Shown here: positions 1 to 8,476 of the stretch, one piece after another | How positions within the stretch are numbered: position 1 is the first letter of the stretch | Layout: each line of letters begins with the position of its first letter | From: Microbacterium allomyrinae | GTDB lineage: Bacteria; Actinomycetota; Actinomycetes; Actinomycetales; Microbacteriaceae | Length of the DNA: 64,000 nucleotides | Reading direction: 5' to 3' | Assembly (NCBI RefSeq): GCF_020682705.1 | Contig: NZ_JAGTTN010000006.1 | Span: 1 to 64,000, forward strand | Translations under genes and position numbers: made by a program | Notes under the pieces: generated by a model | The model's database searches: none | What the model was told of the DNA's origin: nothing | The model's input: the letters and a program-made list of their open reading frames with translations, nothing else

Positions 1-80
1 CCCGCGCCCGCCCGCGCTCGCCCGCGCCCGCCCGCGCCCGCCCGCGCTCGCCCGCGCTCGCCCGCGGTCGTCCGCGCCCG
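1..80. repeat. 10-bp GC-rich tandem repeat at window edge
   Basis: About eight head-to-tail copies of a 10-mer close to CCCGCGCYCG run from the first base; the last two copies are degenerate. The array probably continues left of the window. It lies beyond the rplQ terminator and I see no coding frame that explains it. Confidence 0.85.
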
Positions 81-99
81 CTCACTCCGCAGACGCAAC

Positions 100-133
100 G
101 AGACCCGCGACCCCCGAAGGGGCCGCGGGTCTC
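100..133 (-). terminator. Hairpin terminator of the alpha operon
   Basis: A 10-bp perfect outer stem (GAGACCCGCG with CGCGGGTCTC), one mismatch, then CCCC/GGGG around a CGAA tetraloop. It sits 66 nt past the rplQ stop on the transcribed strand. No U-run follows, as for several other terminators of this GC-rich genome. Confidence 0.8.
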
Positions 134-198
134 GCGGTGCAATGGGTGGACGGGCGCGAGCGTCCGTCCTGCCGGGCGGTGAAGCCCGGCGGATCCGA

Positions 199-744
199 CT
201 ACTCGGACTTCTCCTCGGCGGGGGCCACGACGGCCTCCTCGGCGACAGCCTCAGCGGCAGCGCCCTCTTCCTGCGACTCGGCGCCGGCGTCCTCGGCCGG
301 AGCCTCCTCGACCGGAGCCTCCTCGGCGGCCGGGGCAGCAGCCGCAGCAGCGGCGGCCTTCTTCGCCGACTTCGGCTTCGGGTTCACGGGCTCGAGAACG
401 AGCTCGATGACGGCCATGGGGGCGTTGTCGCCCTTGCGGTTGCCGACCTTGGTGATGCGGGTGTAGCCGCCCTCACGGTCGGCGACGAGCGGCGCGATCT
501 CGGCGAAGAGCTCGTGCACAACGCTCTTGTCACCGATGACGGACAGCACGCGACGACGCGCGTGCAGGTCGCCGCGCTTGGCGAACGTGATGAGTCGCTC
601 GGCGAGCGGACGCAGGCGCTTGGCCTTGGTCTCGGTCGTCTTGATCGACTTGTGGGTGAACAGGGCCGCGGCGAGGTTCGCAAGCAGCAGGCGCTCGTGT
701 GCGGGGCCGCCTCCGAGGCGGGGACCCTTCGTGGGCTTGGGCAT
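199..744 (-). CDS. rplQ: 50S ribosomal protein L17
   Basis: Protein of 181 aa. The first ~120 residues are a normal L17 that begins [21 protein letters not shown] and binds 23S rRNA near the tunnel exit. The last ~60 residues are a low-complexity Ala/Glu/Pro tail, a common actinobacterial extension that is probably disordered. It is the last gene of the infA-rpmJ-rpsM-rpsK-rpoA-rplQ operon, 95 nt after rpoA, and is followed by a hairpin terminator. Confidence 0.98.
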   Translation of the reverse strand: MPKPTKGPRLGGGPAHERLLLANLAAALFTHKSIKTTETKAKRLRPLAERLITFAKRGDLHARRRVLSVIGDKSVVHELFAEIAPLVADREGGYTRITKVGNRKGDNAPMAVIELVLEPVNPKPKSAKKAAAAAAAAPAAEEAPVEEAPAEDAGAESQEEGAAAEAVAEEAVVAPAEEKSE

Positions 745-839
745 GTCTCAATTACTCCAGGATGAAGGTCGTACGTGGGGAAGGGATGCTTCGGATCGTT
801 GCGCACGCTCAGTGCGAGCGCCCCGACGAATGCATCCGA

Positions 840-1829
840 TCACACGGTCTCGTCGTCGTAGCCGCCGTAGAAGTGCGCGCCGTCGAACCCGGGGACCGAG
901 TCCTTCAGCGACAGGCCGAGCGAGACGAGCTTGTCGCGCACCTCGTCGACCGACTTCTGACCGAAATTGCGGATGTTCATGAGCTGCGTCTCCGAGAGGG
1001 CGACGAGCTCGGACACCGTGTTGATGCCCTCGCGCTTGAGGCAGTTGTACGAGCGCACCGAAAGGTCGAGGTCCTCGATGGGCATCGACAGCTCGTTGGA
1101 GAGGACGGTCTCGACCGGCGCGGGGCCGATCTCGATGCCCTCGGCCTCGACGTTGAGCTCACGGGCCAGGCCGAAGAGCTCGGTCAGCGTGCGACCGGCC
1201 GACGCGACGGCGTCGCGGGGGGCGATCGAGGACTTCGACTCGACGTCCAGGACGAGCTTGTCGAAGTCGGTGCGCTCACCGGCGCGGGTGGCCTCGACGC
1301 GGTAGCTGACCTTCAGGACCGGCGAGTAGATCGAGTCGATCGGGATCTGACCGGCCTCGGCGTACTCGTTGCGGTTCTGCGTCGCGGAGACGTAGCCGCG
1401 GCCGCGCTCGATGGTGAGCTCGAGCTCGAACTTGGCGGTGTCGTTCAGGGTCGCGATGACGAGCTCGGGGTTGTGCACCTCGACACCCGCGGGAGCGGAG
1501 ATGTCGGCAGCGGTGACCTCACCGGCGCCGGTCTTGCGCAGGTACGCGGTGATGGGCTCGTCGCGCTCGCTGGAGACGACCAGCTGCTTGATGTTGAGGA
1601 TGATCTCGGTGACATCCTCCTTCACACCCGGGATGGTGCTGAACTCGTGGAGGACGCCGTCGATGCGGATCGACGTCACGGCTGCGCCGGGGATTGACGA
1701 GAGGAGGCTGCGACGCAGCGCGTTGCCGATGGTGTAACCGAAGCCGGGCTCGAGCGGCTCGATGACGAAGCGGCTGCGGAACTCCCCGACCTTCTCCTCG
1801 GTCAGAGTGGGACGCTGTGCAATGAGCAC
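840..1829 (-). CDS. rpoA: DNA-directed RNA polymerase subunit alpha
   Basis: Protein of 329 aa, the usual actinobacterial length. The N-terminal domain (about 1-230) carries the assembly signature around [19 protein letters not shown] and builds the alpha dimer that nucleates RNA polymerase. After a short linker, the C-terminal domain (about 245-310) has the helix-hairpin-helix region ([19 protein letters not shown], then [13 protein letters not shown]) that contacts UP elements and activators. It lies in the alpha operon between rpsK and rplQ. The 159-nt gap to rpsK holds a long palindrome. Confidence 0.99.
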   Translation of the reverse strand: MLIAQRPTLTEEKVGEFRSRFVIEPLEPGFGYTIGNALRRSLLSSIPGAAVTSIRIDGVLHEFSTIPGVKEDVTEIILNIKQLVVSSERDEPITAYLRKTGAGEVTAADISAPAGVEVHNPELVIATLNDTAKFELELTIERGRGYVSATQNRNEYAEAGQIPIDSIYSPVLKVSYRVEATRAGERTDFDKLVLDVESKSSIAPRDAVASAGRTLTELFGLARELNVEAEGIEIGPAPVETVLSNELSMPIEDLDLSVRSYNCLKREGINTVSELVALSETQLMNIRNFGQKSVDEVRDKLVSLGLSLKDSVPGFDGAHFYGGYDDETV

Positions 1830-1939
1830 TATGTGTTCCTTTCGATCACGTGCCCGCTATATGACACGTGCGGTGGGTGAGGTGTTGAGTTTTGACCGGG
1901 ATGCCTCGAGAAGAGGCATCCGACAAGTGTGAGGTTGCT

Positions 1940-1979
1940 CTTCAGCAGGCTCGGGGATCAGTCCCCGAGCCTGCCGAAG
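1940..1979. repeat. Intergenic palindrome, CTTCRRCAGGCTCRG family (copy 1)
   Basis: An 18-bp inverted repeat with one mismatch around the loop TCAG, between rpsK and rpoA. Its inner 13 bp (GCAGGCTCGGGGA) pair perfectly. It resembles the palindromes at 2919-2960 and 11463-11500, so it looks like a dispersed element. It could also act as an attenuator between rpsK and rpoA. Confidence 0.75.
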
Positions 1980-1988
1980 GGCGGGAAG

Positions 1989-2387
1989 TCAGACGCGGCG
2001 ACGCTTCGGGGGACGGCAGCCGTTGTGAGCCTGGGGGGTGACGTCCTGGATGGACCCCACCTCGAGGCCGGCGGCCGTCAGCGAGCGGATCGCGGTCTCG
2101 CGGCCCGAGCCCGGGCCCTTCACGAAGACGTCGACCTTCTTGACGCCGTGCTCCTGAGCCTGACGCGCAGCCGACTCCGCCGCCATGCCTGCGGCATAGG
2201 GGGTCGACTTGCGCGAGCCCTTGAAGCCCACGCCACCCGACGAGGCCCAGCTGATGACAGCGCCCGAGGGGTCGGTGATCGAGACGATCGTGTTGTTGAA
2301 CGTCGACTTGATGTGGGCATGGCCCAGCGCGATGTTCTTCTTCTCCTTGCGGCGCGGCTTGCGCGCGGCGCTCTTGGCCTGTGCCAT
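1989..2387 (-). CDS. rpsK: 30S ribosomal protein S11
   Basis: Protein of 132 aa with the S11 core [32 protein letters not shown] and the C-terminal basic signature [20 protein letters not shown]11 is in the platform of the small subunit and helps form the mRNA exit channel. It follows rpsM by 39 nt and precedes rpoA, the standard alpha-operon order. Confidence 0.99.
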   Translation of the reverse strand: MAQAKSAARKPRRKEKKNIALGHAHIKSTFNNTIVSITDPSGAVISWASSGGVGFKGSRKSTPYAAGMAAESAARQAQEHGVKKVDVFVKGPGSGRETAIRSLTAAGLEVGSIQDVTPQAHNGCRPPKRRRV

Positions 2388-2426
2388 GTTGCGTTCTCCC
2401 TAAAATCCTGGGGCGCCGGCGGAGGC

Positions 2427-2801
2427 CTAGCGCGCCTTCTTCTTGCCGGCGACGGTGCGCTTGGGGCCCTTGCGGGTACGCGCGTTCGTCTTCGTGCGCT
2501 GGCCGCGCACCGGCAGGCCGCGGCGGTGACGCAGACCCTCGTACGAGCCGATCTCGACCTTGCGGCGGATGTCGGCGGTCACCTCGCGGCGAAGGTCACC
2601 CTCCACCTTGTAGTTGCCCTCGATGTAGTCACGGAGCGCGACGAGCTGCTCGTCGGTGAGGTCCTTGACGCGGATGTTCTCGTCGATCTCCGTCGCGGTG
2701 AGGATCTCGTTCGAGCGGGTACGGCCAACGCCGTAGATGTAGGTAAGGGCGATCACCACGCGCTTATCGCGCGGGATGTCGACGCCGGCAAGACGTGCCA
2801 T
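2427..2801 (-). CDS. rpsM: 30S ribosomal protein S13
   Basis: Protein of 124 aa starting [15 protein letters not shown], with the helix-turn-helix region [11 protein letters not shown] and the conserved basic tail [20 protein letters not shown] that contacts P-site tRNA. The head-of-30S protein is second in the gap series rpmJ-rpsM-rpsK. A 161-nt spacer with a palindrome separates it from rpmJ. Confidence 0.99.
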   Translation of the reverse strand: MARLAGVDIPRDKRVVIALTYIYGVGRTRSNEILTATEIDENIRVKDLTDEQLVALRDYIEGNYKVEGDLRREVTADIRRKVEIGSYEGLRHRRGLPVRGQRTKTNARTRKGPKRTVAGKKKAR

Positions 2802-2918
2802 GCGACTCTCCTGGAGTGAGTGGAGGTGTGGAGCAGGATCGGTGCCCGGGCCTCCGCCCGAGGTGTCCCCTCTGAAGAGGTTCTGATCCTGCCTGTGTTG
2901 TTGTGTTCAGTTGTGCGA

Positions 2919-2960
2919 TTCGACGGGCCCAGCAACCGATGGTCGCGGCGCCCGTCGAAG
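2919..2960. repeat. Intergenic palindrome, CTTCRRCAGGCTCRG family (copy 2)
   Basis: Imperfect inverted repeat with perfect outer arms (TTCGACGGGC and GCCCGTCGAA) and a partly paired centre around GGTCG. It ends 3 nt past the rpmJ stop. The arms match the pattern of copies at 1940-1979 and 11463-11500. It could serve as a weak terminator or processing site after rpmJ. Confidence 0.65.
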
Positions 2961-2962
2961 CG

Positions 2963-3079
2963 TCAGCCCTGGCGCTGCTTGTGACGCGGGTTGCTCTTGC
3001 AGATGACCATGACGCGACCGTGGCGACGGATGACCTTGCAGTGGTCGCAGATGGGCTTGACGGAGGGCTTGACCTTCAT
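2963..3079 (-). CDS. rpmJ: 50S ribosomal protein L36 (Zn-binding type)
   Basis: A 38-aa protein beginning [20 protein letters not shown] and ending NPRHKQRQG. It keeps the C-x2-C, later Cys and His ligands of the zinc-binding C+ form of L36, so no zinc-independent substitution is seen. It sits between infA (87-nt gap) and rpsM, its usual place in actinobacteria. Confidence 0.97.
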   Translation of the reverse strand: MKVKPSVKPICDHCKVIRRHGRVMVICKSNPRHKQRQG

Positions 3080-3166
3080 GATTTCTTCTCTTCGCTGTCT
3101 TCACCGGGCAGGCGCGTCCTTCGACGTGCGCAGGTACCGAGCCTGGGGTGTTACTTCTCGACCGGT

Positions 3167-3388
3167 CTAGCGGTAGCGGTAGACGATGCGTCCGCGGGTC
3201 AGGTCGTAGGGGCTGAGCTCCACGACCACACGGTCCTCGGGGATGATGCGGATGTAGTTCTGCCGCATCTTTCCGGAGATCGTGGCGAGCACCTTGTGTC
3301 CATTGGAGAGCTCAACGCGGAACATCGCGTTGGGCAGAGCCTCGGAAATGACGCCCTCGATCTCGATGACACCGTCTTTCTTCGCCAT
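3167..3388 (-). CDS. infA: Translation initiation factor IF-1
   Basis: Protein of 73 aa starting [21 protein letters not shown] and ending [12 protein letters not shown], an OB-fold protein of standard length that occupies the A site during initiation. The frame is open further upstream, but the ATG at 3388 gives the family N-terminus and is chosen. A good promoter lies about 95 nt upstream, making infA the first gene of the alpha operon here. The gene is not contiguous with map: a plus-strand gene and repeats intervene. Confidence 0.99.
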   Translation of the reverse strand: MAKKDGVIEIEGVISEALPNAMFRVELSNGHKVLATISGKMRQNYIRIIPEDRVVVELSPYDLTRGRIVYRYR

Positions 3389-3481
3389 ACGCTCGCTTAC
3401 AGTTGTGCAGACCGGTCGATCTGCGGTGGATGGGATTCGGTGCGGCGACACGCCAATGAAGGCGCAACGCACCAAAGATCA

Positions 3482-3510
3482 AGCATACGTGATATCGGAT
3501 GCCGCGGCAA
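3482..3510 (-). promoter_or_regulatory. Promoter of the infA-rplQ operon
   Basis: On the minus strand TTGCCG (-35), a 17-nt spacer and TATGCT (-10) lie in the divergent gap before infA. Spacing is ideal and both hexamers match the main sigma consensus at key positions. The predicted leader is roughly 85-90 nt. Confidence 0.65.
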
Positions 3511-3577
3511 ACCTGTGTCGCAGGCCCCCAGCAGACGCCCAGCGACGCCGGCTTTCGGCATCCGCTCGCCTTCTTCT

Positions 3578-3648
3578 GGGGATACACCGCAAACGCGACG
3601 AGACAGCACGGCATCGGTGGTGTCTCGTCGTGTTTGCGGTGTATCCCC
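3578..3648. repeat. Long palindrome, GGGGATACACCG family (copy A)
   Basis: Two 28-nt arms (3578-3605 and 3621-3648) pair with one mismatch around a 15-nt loop, in the 359-bp divergent gap between infA and the nuclease-like gene. The arm contains GGGGATACACCGCAAACG and CGACGAGACA. A close relative lies at 4722-4792, on the other side of that gene. The rest of the gap holds the infA promoter and no visible gene. Confidence 0.9.
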
Positions 3649-3747
3649 CTCCTCCCCAGGCGGCGGGCACGGGGGCGGGGGCCGGAGTTGTCCCCGGAGA
3701 GCGGCCGGAACGACCGACTCTGATGCCGCAGCCACGAGTATCGCGAT

Positions 3748-4764
3748 ATGTCCGAGTCGCTTGCGCGCACCGCCCGCGCCGCGCCCGTCGAGCTGTACCG
3801 CGTGCGCGACGCCGTCGCCGGCGCGCCGACGCTGCGTGCCGGTGGTCTTCACCATCGCGTCCGTGCTGGCACCTACGCTCCGCGTGCCGCATGGGACCGC
3901 CTCAAGCCGTGGGAGCGGTACCTGGCGCGGGTGCACGCCTACGCGCTCGTGAATCCCGGCGCACTGTTCGCATACGAGTCCGCCGCGTCACTGCTGGGTC
4001 TGCCGCTGTTCGGCGAGCCGAGAGACATCCACGTGTTCGAACTGGGCCGCACCAAGTCCCGTCGCTTCGGCGATGTCTTCGTGCACACTCGCACAGACGC
4101 ACCCGACACCGTGACCCTCGGCGGCCTCACGATGACCTCCGCCAGCGACACCGCGGTCTCCCTCATGCGCGTGCTGCCCGCGCCCTTCGGTCTCGCCGTC
4201 GGCGACGCGGCGATCTCGCCCGTGCAGGGAGGGAGCGCGACACTCGATGGTCTCGAGCGCGTCGCCGAACGACAGGCGAACCCCCGCGGCCGCACGTTGC
4301 TGTTCCTGCTTCTCGCCACGGTCGACGCACGCTCGGAGTCGCCCGGGGAAAGCGTCGGCCGTAGTGTGATCATCTGGTCGGGCTTCGAGCCGCCAGAGCT
4401 GCAGCGCGAGTTCCACGCCGAGGGATTCACCGACCGTCCCGACTACGCATGGCAGAGCGTGCGAGCGATCGCCGAGTCCGACGGGTACGAGAAGTACCGG
4501 GCCGAGACGCGCGAGGAGACGGTGCGGCGGGTCATCCGCGAGAAGAAGCGCGAGGACCGCCTTCGACGGCAGTGCGACGCCTTCGGCAGGTGGGACATGG
4601 CAGCTGCGATGGCCGTCGCGCCCGTGGTGCGGGAACTCGAGCGCCTTCGCGTCCCGCGGATCGGCGCACCGCGCACGTTCCTCCTGAGCACGATGCGGAG
4701 CAATTCCCGCTCATTCCCCGAGGGGAAACACCGTAAACGCGACGAGCCACCATCTTCGACGTGA
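3748..4764 (+). CDS. AbiEi-like / DUF559-like nuclease-fold protein, unknown role
   Basis: A 338-aa protein and the only recognised plus-strand gene. Residues ~15-150 look like the N-terminal region of AbiEi-type and related actinobacterial proteins (LYRVRDAV, then GTYAPRAAWD and FAYESAASLLGLPL). Residues 196-250 carry a DUF559/Vsr-like PD-(D/E)XK pattern: ES-PGES-R205, P215..Q219, R-x-D232-YAW, E243-x-D245-G-x2-K249. A metal-dependent nuclease fold is therefore likely; substrate and role are unknown. The last ~14 residues are encoded by the left arm of the palindrome at 4722-4792, and the stop falls near its loop. It is on the opposite strand to the surrounding ribosomal genes, so it may be an acquired cargo gene. 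No partner toxin is adjacent. Confidence 0.7.
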   Translation: MSESLARTARAAPVELYRVRDAVAGAPTLRAGGLHHRVRAGTYAPRAAWDRLKPWERYLARVHAYALVNPGALFAYESAASLLGLPLFGEPRDIHVFELGRTKSRRFGDVFVHTRTDAPDTVTLGGLTMTSASDTAVSLMRVLPAPFGLAVGDAAISPVQGGSATLDGLERVAERQANPRGRTLLFLLLATVDARSESPGESVGRSVIIWSGFEPPELQREFHAEGFTDRPDYAWQSVRAIAESDGYEKYRAETREETVRRVIREKKREDRLRRQCDAFGRWDMAAAMAVAPVVRELERLRVPRIGAPRTFLLSTMRSNSRSFPEGKHRKRDEPPSST

Positions 4765-4792
4765 TGTCTCGGCGCGTTTACGGTGTATCCCC
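4722..4792. repeat. Long palindrome, GGGGATACACCG family (copy B)
   Basis: Arms of 25 nt (4722-4746 and 4768-4792) pair with two mismatches. The arm sequence (ACACCGTAAACGCGACGAG) is nearly that of copy A at 3578-3648. The left arm is read as the C-terminal codons of the plus-strand gene, and its TGA lies at 4762-4764 in the loop. It may also terminate that gene. Confidence 0.9.
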
Positions 4793-4820
4793 GGCAGGAA
4801 TCCCGAGGGAGCAACGACCG

Positions 4821-4930
4821 CGAGGCAACGGACACCGCGGGCGAGACGGATGCCGCGAGGCAACGGACACCGCGGGCTAGACGGATGCCGCGAGGCAACG
4901 GACACCGCGGGCGAGACGGATGCCGCGAGG
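4821..4930. repeat. 35-bp direct tandem repeat, three copies
   Basis: Units at 4821-4855, 4856-4890 and 4891-4925 start CGAGGCAACGGACACCGCGG. Unit 2 differs by one base (CTAG for CGAG), and five bases of a fourth copy follow. There are no spacers. The last unit merges into the terminator hairpin of the dsbA-like gene. Confidence 0.93.
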
Positions 4931-4943
4931 CCGCGGCATCCGT
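4916..4943 (-). terminator. Hairpin terminator after the dsbA-like gene
   Basis: Perfect 12-bp stem (ACGGATGCCGCG with CGCGGCATCCGT), loop AGGC, starting 5 nt past the stop of the dsbA-like gene. The GGATGCC stem is reused in other hairpins of this window (34729, 43748, 18398). Confidence 0.8.
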
Positions 4944-4947
4944 CCGG

Positions 4948-5637
4948 TCACTCGAAGAGCGTTGCCAGCTGGCCGGGCTCGGGAAGCGTCGAGTTCGCGA
5001 TGACCTCGCCGTTGACCGCGATGGTCGGAGTGCCGATGCCCGACGATCCGGGCTGGATGGGCGTGTTCTCGGTCATGGCGGTGACGAAGCTCGAGTAGGT
5101 GCCGTCGGCGACGCACGTATCGATCCCGGTGACGCCGACTCCGGCGGCGATCTCGAGGATCTGCTCGTCGGTGAGGCCGGTCGATCCCTCGTCAGGCTGA
5201 TTCGCGAACATCGCCTGCAGGAAAGGCAGCGCCGCGTCACCGTCGACCGACGCGACGCAGTACATCGCGTTCGCGGCACGCGTCGAGTACTCGGTGCCCT
5301 GCGACTGGCGGTCCAGGATGGAGATCGGGTGGATGCCGAGCGTGATGGAGCCGTCGTCCACGAGGCCCTCGATCTCGGCACCGTACGCCTGCTCGAACGA
5401 GTTGCAGATGGGGCACATGAAGTCGATGTACGTGTCGAGACGGTTCTCGCCTTCACCCACGATGATCGCGCCGGTGTCGGTCTCGATGTTCGCCGCCGTC
5501 GGGGTCTCCCCCGGCTCCGGGTCCTCGGCCGAGTTGTTGAGCGTGACCACGAGGATCGTGACGAGGACGAGCGCGATCACGACCGCGACGCTCACCCAGA
5601 CCGCGAACCAGTTGACCTTGCGCGCACCCTGTGCCAT
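4948..5637 (-). CDS. DsbA-family membrane-anchored thioredoxin-fold protein
   Basis: Protein of 229 aa. Residues 10-33 form one N-terminal membrane segment, leaving a thioredoxin-fold domain outside the membrane. The redox motif is C75-P-I-C78 in DFMCPICNSFE and the cis-proline is T203-P204. Two further cysteines (C127, C175) probably form the structural disulfide seen in actinobacterial DsbA-like enzymes. Expected role: oxidation or isomerisation of exported proteins. It is the last gene of the secY-adk-map series, 11 nt after map, so redox folding is co-expressed with the Sec channel. It is closer to the DsbA-like single-TM family than to DsbC. Confidence 0.88.
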   Translation of the reverse strand: MAQGARKVNWFAVWVSVAVVIALVLVTILVVTLNNSAEDPEPGETPTAANIETDTGAIIVGEGENRLDTYIDFMCPICNSFEQAYGAEIEGLVDDGSITLGIHPISILDRQSQGTEYSTRAANAMYCVASVDGDAALPFLQAMFANQPDEGSTGLTDEQILEIAAGVGVTGIDTCVADGTYSSFVTAMTENTPIQPGSSGIGTPTIAVNGEVIANSTLPEPGQLATLFE

Positions 5638-5648
5638 GTCGAGCCTCC

Positions 5649-6491
5649 TCAGGCGATCTCGCGAGGCGTCACGCCGAAGGGCTTCAAGCCTGCGGCACCG
5701 CCGTCGGGCGCTGTGAGCACCCAGATTCCGTCATCATGCACTGCGACGCTATGTTCCCAGTGAGAGCCGGCTGAACCGTCCAGAGTCGAGACCGTCCAGC
5801 CGTCGTCTTCGACGAACGTGGCCTGATCGCCGATGACGACCATGGGCTCGATCGCGAGCACGAGTCCGGGACGCACTTCGGGCCCCGGGTCGGAGACGCG
5901 GTAGTTGAACACAGACGGCGACTCGTGCATCTTGCGGCCGATTCCGTGTCCCACGTACTCGCGGAGAATCCCGTACGGAGCGTTGGCGGGCGAGTTCGCC
6001 TCGATGTGGTCCTGGATCGCTGCGCCGATCTCGGCGATGTGCTTCGCGGTGGCGAGGGCGGCGATGCCGGCCCAGAGCGACCCCTCTGTCACCTCGGACA
6101 GTTTCTGCCGCCCGGCCACGACATCCGGCCGCGTCTCGTCGGGAAGCACCACGGTGAAGGCCGAGTCGCCGTTCCAGCCTTTGAACTCCGCGCCTGCGTC
6201 GACCGACAGGATGTCGCCGGGGGCCAGCACGTGGCCGCCGGGGATGCCGTGCACCACCTGCTCGTTCACCGAGGTGCAGATGGTGTGGCGGTACCCGCGC
6301 ACCATCTGGAAGTTCGACTTCGCGCCGCGGGCGGTGATGAGAGCGGATGCCGCGGCATCCAGCTCACCGGTCGTGACACCCGGTGCGACGAGCGCGCGCA
6401 CCGCGTCGAGCGCCGCGGCGGTGATGAGGCCGGGTTCGACCATCGCCCGCATCTGAGCGGGGGTCTTGTAGATCGAGCGGCGCAGTGACAC
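5649..6491 (-). CDS. map: Type I methionine aminopeptidase
   Basis: Protein of 280 aa with the full pita-bread site: H81 (VVHGIPGG), metal ligands D98 (SVDAG), D109 (GDSAF), H182 (VGHGIG), E215 (AIEPM) and E246 (HWEHS). It removes the initiator Met from nascent chains. It follows adk by 3 nt and precedes the dsbA-like gene, the common secY-adk-map arrangement. The length indicates the short form without an N-terminal zinc finger. Confidence 0.97.
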   Translation of the reverse strand: MSLRRSIYKTPAQMRAMVEPGLITAAALDAVRALVAPGVTTGELDAAASALITARGAKSNFQMVRGYRHTICTSVNEQVVHGIPGGHVLAPGDILSVDAGAEFKGWNGDSAFTVVLPDETRPDVVAGRQKLSEVTEGSLWAGIAALATAKHIAEIGAAIQDHIEANSPANAPYGILREYVGHGIGRKMHESPSVFNYRVSDPGPEVRPGLVLAIEPMVVIGDQATFVEDDGWTVSTLDGSAGSHWEHSVAVHDDGIWVLTAPDGGAAGLKPFGVTPREIA

Positions 6492-6494
6492 GGG

Positions 6495-7094
6495 TCAGAC
6501 GGCGGCGGCGCGGACCAGGCCGCGCGCCTCGAGCGCCGCGATGATGCGGTCGGTGATCTCGTCCAGCGTGCCGATACCGTCGATCCGGTCCACCACACCG
6601 CGGGTGCGGTACACGTCGAGGATCGGAGCGGTCTCGCGCTCGTAGATCGCAAGACGATTCGCGATGACCTCTTCGGTGTCATCGGTGCGGCCCTGCTCGG
6701 CTGCACGCAGCGACAGCCGCGAGATGCTCTCGTCACGCGGAACGTCGAGTTCGATGACCGCGTCGATCGACTCGTCGCGCCCGTCGAGGAACTCGTCCAG
6801 ATGCATGACCTGTGCCACGTTGCGGGGGTACCCGTCGAGGAGGAAGCCCTCCGCGGCATCCGGCTGCGACAGGCGGTCGCGCACGACCGCACTTGTCAGC
6901 TCGTCCGACACCAGGTCGCCCGCTTCGATGATCGCCTTCACCTGCTCGCCCAGCGGTGTGCCGGCCGCGACCGCGGCCCGGAACACATCGCCGGTCGATA
7001 CGGCCAGGACTCCGAAGGTCGCGGCGATGCGCACCCCTTGGGTGCCTTTGCCCGAGCCTTGCGGCCCGACGATCAGCAGACGAGTCGCGGTCAT
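6495..7094 (-). CDS. adk: Adenylate kinase
   Basis: Protein of 199 aa that interconverts ATP+AMP and 2 ADP. The P-loop GPQGSGKGTQ is at 10-19 and the AMP/lid segment DGYPRN follows. The lid is the short non-zinc form (RAAEQGRTDDTEEVIANRL), which agrees with the short length. It overlaps secY by 4 nt (ATGA), implying translational coupling. Confidence 0.97.
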   Translation of the reverse strand: MTATRLLIVGPQGSGKGTQGVRIAATFGVLAVSTGDVFRAAVAAGTPLGEQVKAIIEAGDLVSDELTSAVVRDRLSQPDAAEGFLLDGYPRNVAQVMHLDEFLDGRDESIDAVIELDVPRDESISRLSLRAAEQGRTDDTEEVIANRLAIYERETAPILDVYRTRGVVDRIDGIGTLDEITDRIIAALEARGLVRAAAV

Positions 7095-8416
7095 CGAAGG
7101 AGCCCTTCGTAGTGGCGCTGCTGCAGCTGGGCGTCGATCTGCTTCACCGTCTCGAGGCCGACGCCGACGATGATCAGGATCGAGGCGCCACCGAACGGGA
7201 AGTTCTGGTTGGCGCCGACCGTGGCGAGCGCGATGAGCGGGAGCAGGGCGATGAGACCCAGGTACAGCGAGCCGGGAAGCGTGATGCGCGTGAGCACGTA
7301 GTCCAGGTACTCGGCGGTCGGGCGTCCGGCACGGATGCCCGGGATGAACCCGCCGTACTTCTTCATGTTGTCGGCGACCTCGACGGGGTTGAAGGTGATC
7401 GCGACGTAGAAGTAGGTGAAACCGACGATCAGCAGGAAGTACACCGCCATGTAGATGGGGCTGTCACCGTTCGTGAAGTACGTCTGGATCCACTGAACCC
7501 AGGCGGGGACCTCGTTCTCGGCGTTCGGCTGCATGTTGAACTGCGCGATGAGCGCGGGGATGTACAGCAGCGAGGAGGCGAAGATGACGGGCACGACGCC
7601 GGCCATGTTGACCTTGATCGGGATGTACGTGTTCGTCCCGCCGTACGTGCGACGGCCCACCATGCGCTTGGCGTACTGCACCGGGATGCGTCGCTGGGAT
7701 TGCTCGACGTACACCACCAAGGCGACCACGACGATGCCCACCGCCAGCACGAGCAGGAACACCTCGAAGCCGCGCGACTGCCAGATCGCCCACATCGATG
7801 CGGGGAAGGCCGCGGCGATGGACGTGAAGATCAGGAGCGACATTCCGTTGCCGATGCCGCGCTCGGTCACGAGCTCGGCGAACCACATGATGAGGCCGGT
7901 GCCGGCGGTCATCGTGATGATCATGAGGAGCTGCGCCCACCACACGTCGTTCGTGAGGAGCTGCTCGCACTCGGAGATGCCCGTGGAGCCGAAGAGCTGA
8001 CCGCTGCGGGCCACCGTCACGAGAGTCGTCGACTGCAGCAGTGCAAGTGCGATCGTGAGGTAGCGCGTGTACTGGGTGAGACGCGCCTGGCCCGACTGAC
8101 CCTCTTTGTAGAGGGTCTCGAAGTGCGGGATGACGACGCGCAGGAGCTGGACGATGATCGTCGCGGTGATGTACGGCATGACGCCGAGCGCGAAGATCGA
8201 CAGCTGCAGCAGCGCACCGCCGGAGAAGAGGTTGACGAGCGACAGCAGGCCCTCAGTGCCGGCGGACTGTCGGAGACACTCCTGCACGTTCGGGAAGTCG
8301 ACGAACGGTGCGGGCACGTGGGCACCGAACCGGTACAAGGCGATGATCGCCAGGGTGAATGCGATCTTCCGCCGAAGGTCGGGAGTGCGGAAGACCCGCG
8401 CGATGGCGCTGAACAA
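7091..8416 (-). CDS. secY: Preprotein translocase subunit SecY
   Basis: Protein of 441 aa with ten hydrophobic helices, the pore of the Sec channel. It starts (TTG read as Met) FSAIARVFRTPDLRRKIAFT and has typical cytoplasmic loops such as GMSLLIF and RRIPVQYAKRMVGRR. A TTG start at 8416 is chosen over longer readings because a GGAGG lies 7 nt upstream and the N-terminus then matches the family. It is separated from rplO by a strong hairpin, so secY-adk-map-dsbA may be expressed at a lower level than the ribosomal genes. Confidence 0.97.
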   Translation of the reverse strand: MFSAIARVFRTPDLRRKIAFTLAIIALYRFGAHVPAPFVDFPNVQECLRQSAGTEGLLSLVNLFSGGALLQLSIFALGVMPYITATIIVQLLRVVIPHFETLYKEGQSGQARLTQYTRYLTIALALLQSTTLVTVARSGQLFGSTGISECEQLLTNDVWWAQLLMIITMTAGTGLIMWFAELVTERGIGNGMSLLIFTSIAAAFPASMWAIWQSRGFEVFLLVLAVGIVVVALVVYVEQSQRRIPVQYAKRMVGRRTYGGTNTYIPIKVNMAGVVPVIFASSLLYIPALIAQFNMQPNAENEVPAWVQWIQTYFTNGDSPIYMAVYFLLIVGFTYFYVAITFNPVEVADNMKKYGGFIPGIRAGRPTAEYLDYVLTRITLPGSLYLGLIALLPLIALATVGANQNFPFGGASILIIVGVGLETVKQIDAQLQQRHYEGLLR

Positions 8417-8423
8417 GAGGATT

Positions 8424-8428
8424 CCTCC
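8424..8428 (-). promoter_or_regulatory. Shine-Dalgarno site fixing the TTG start of secY
   Basis: GGAGG on the minus strand, 7 nt before the TTG at 8416-8414. No ATG or GTG in frame has as good a site. Confidence 0.75.
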
Positions 8429-8476
8429 AGAAGGGATGCCGGTACGCACGGCGACGTGCCGACGTCCAGGGTAACC

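Noticed and set aside
4821..4930. Possible CRISPR array
   Set aside because: The 35-bp units are directly adjacent with no spacers and there are no cas genes.
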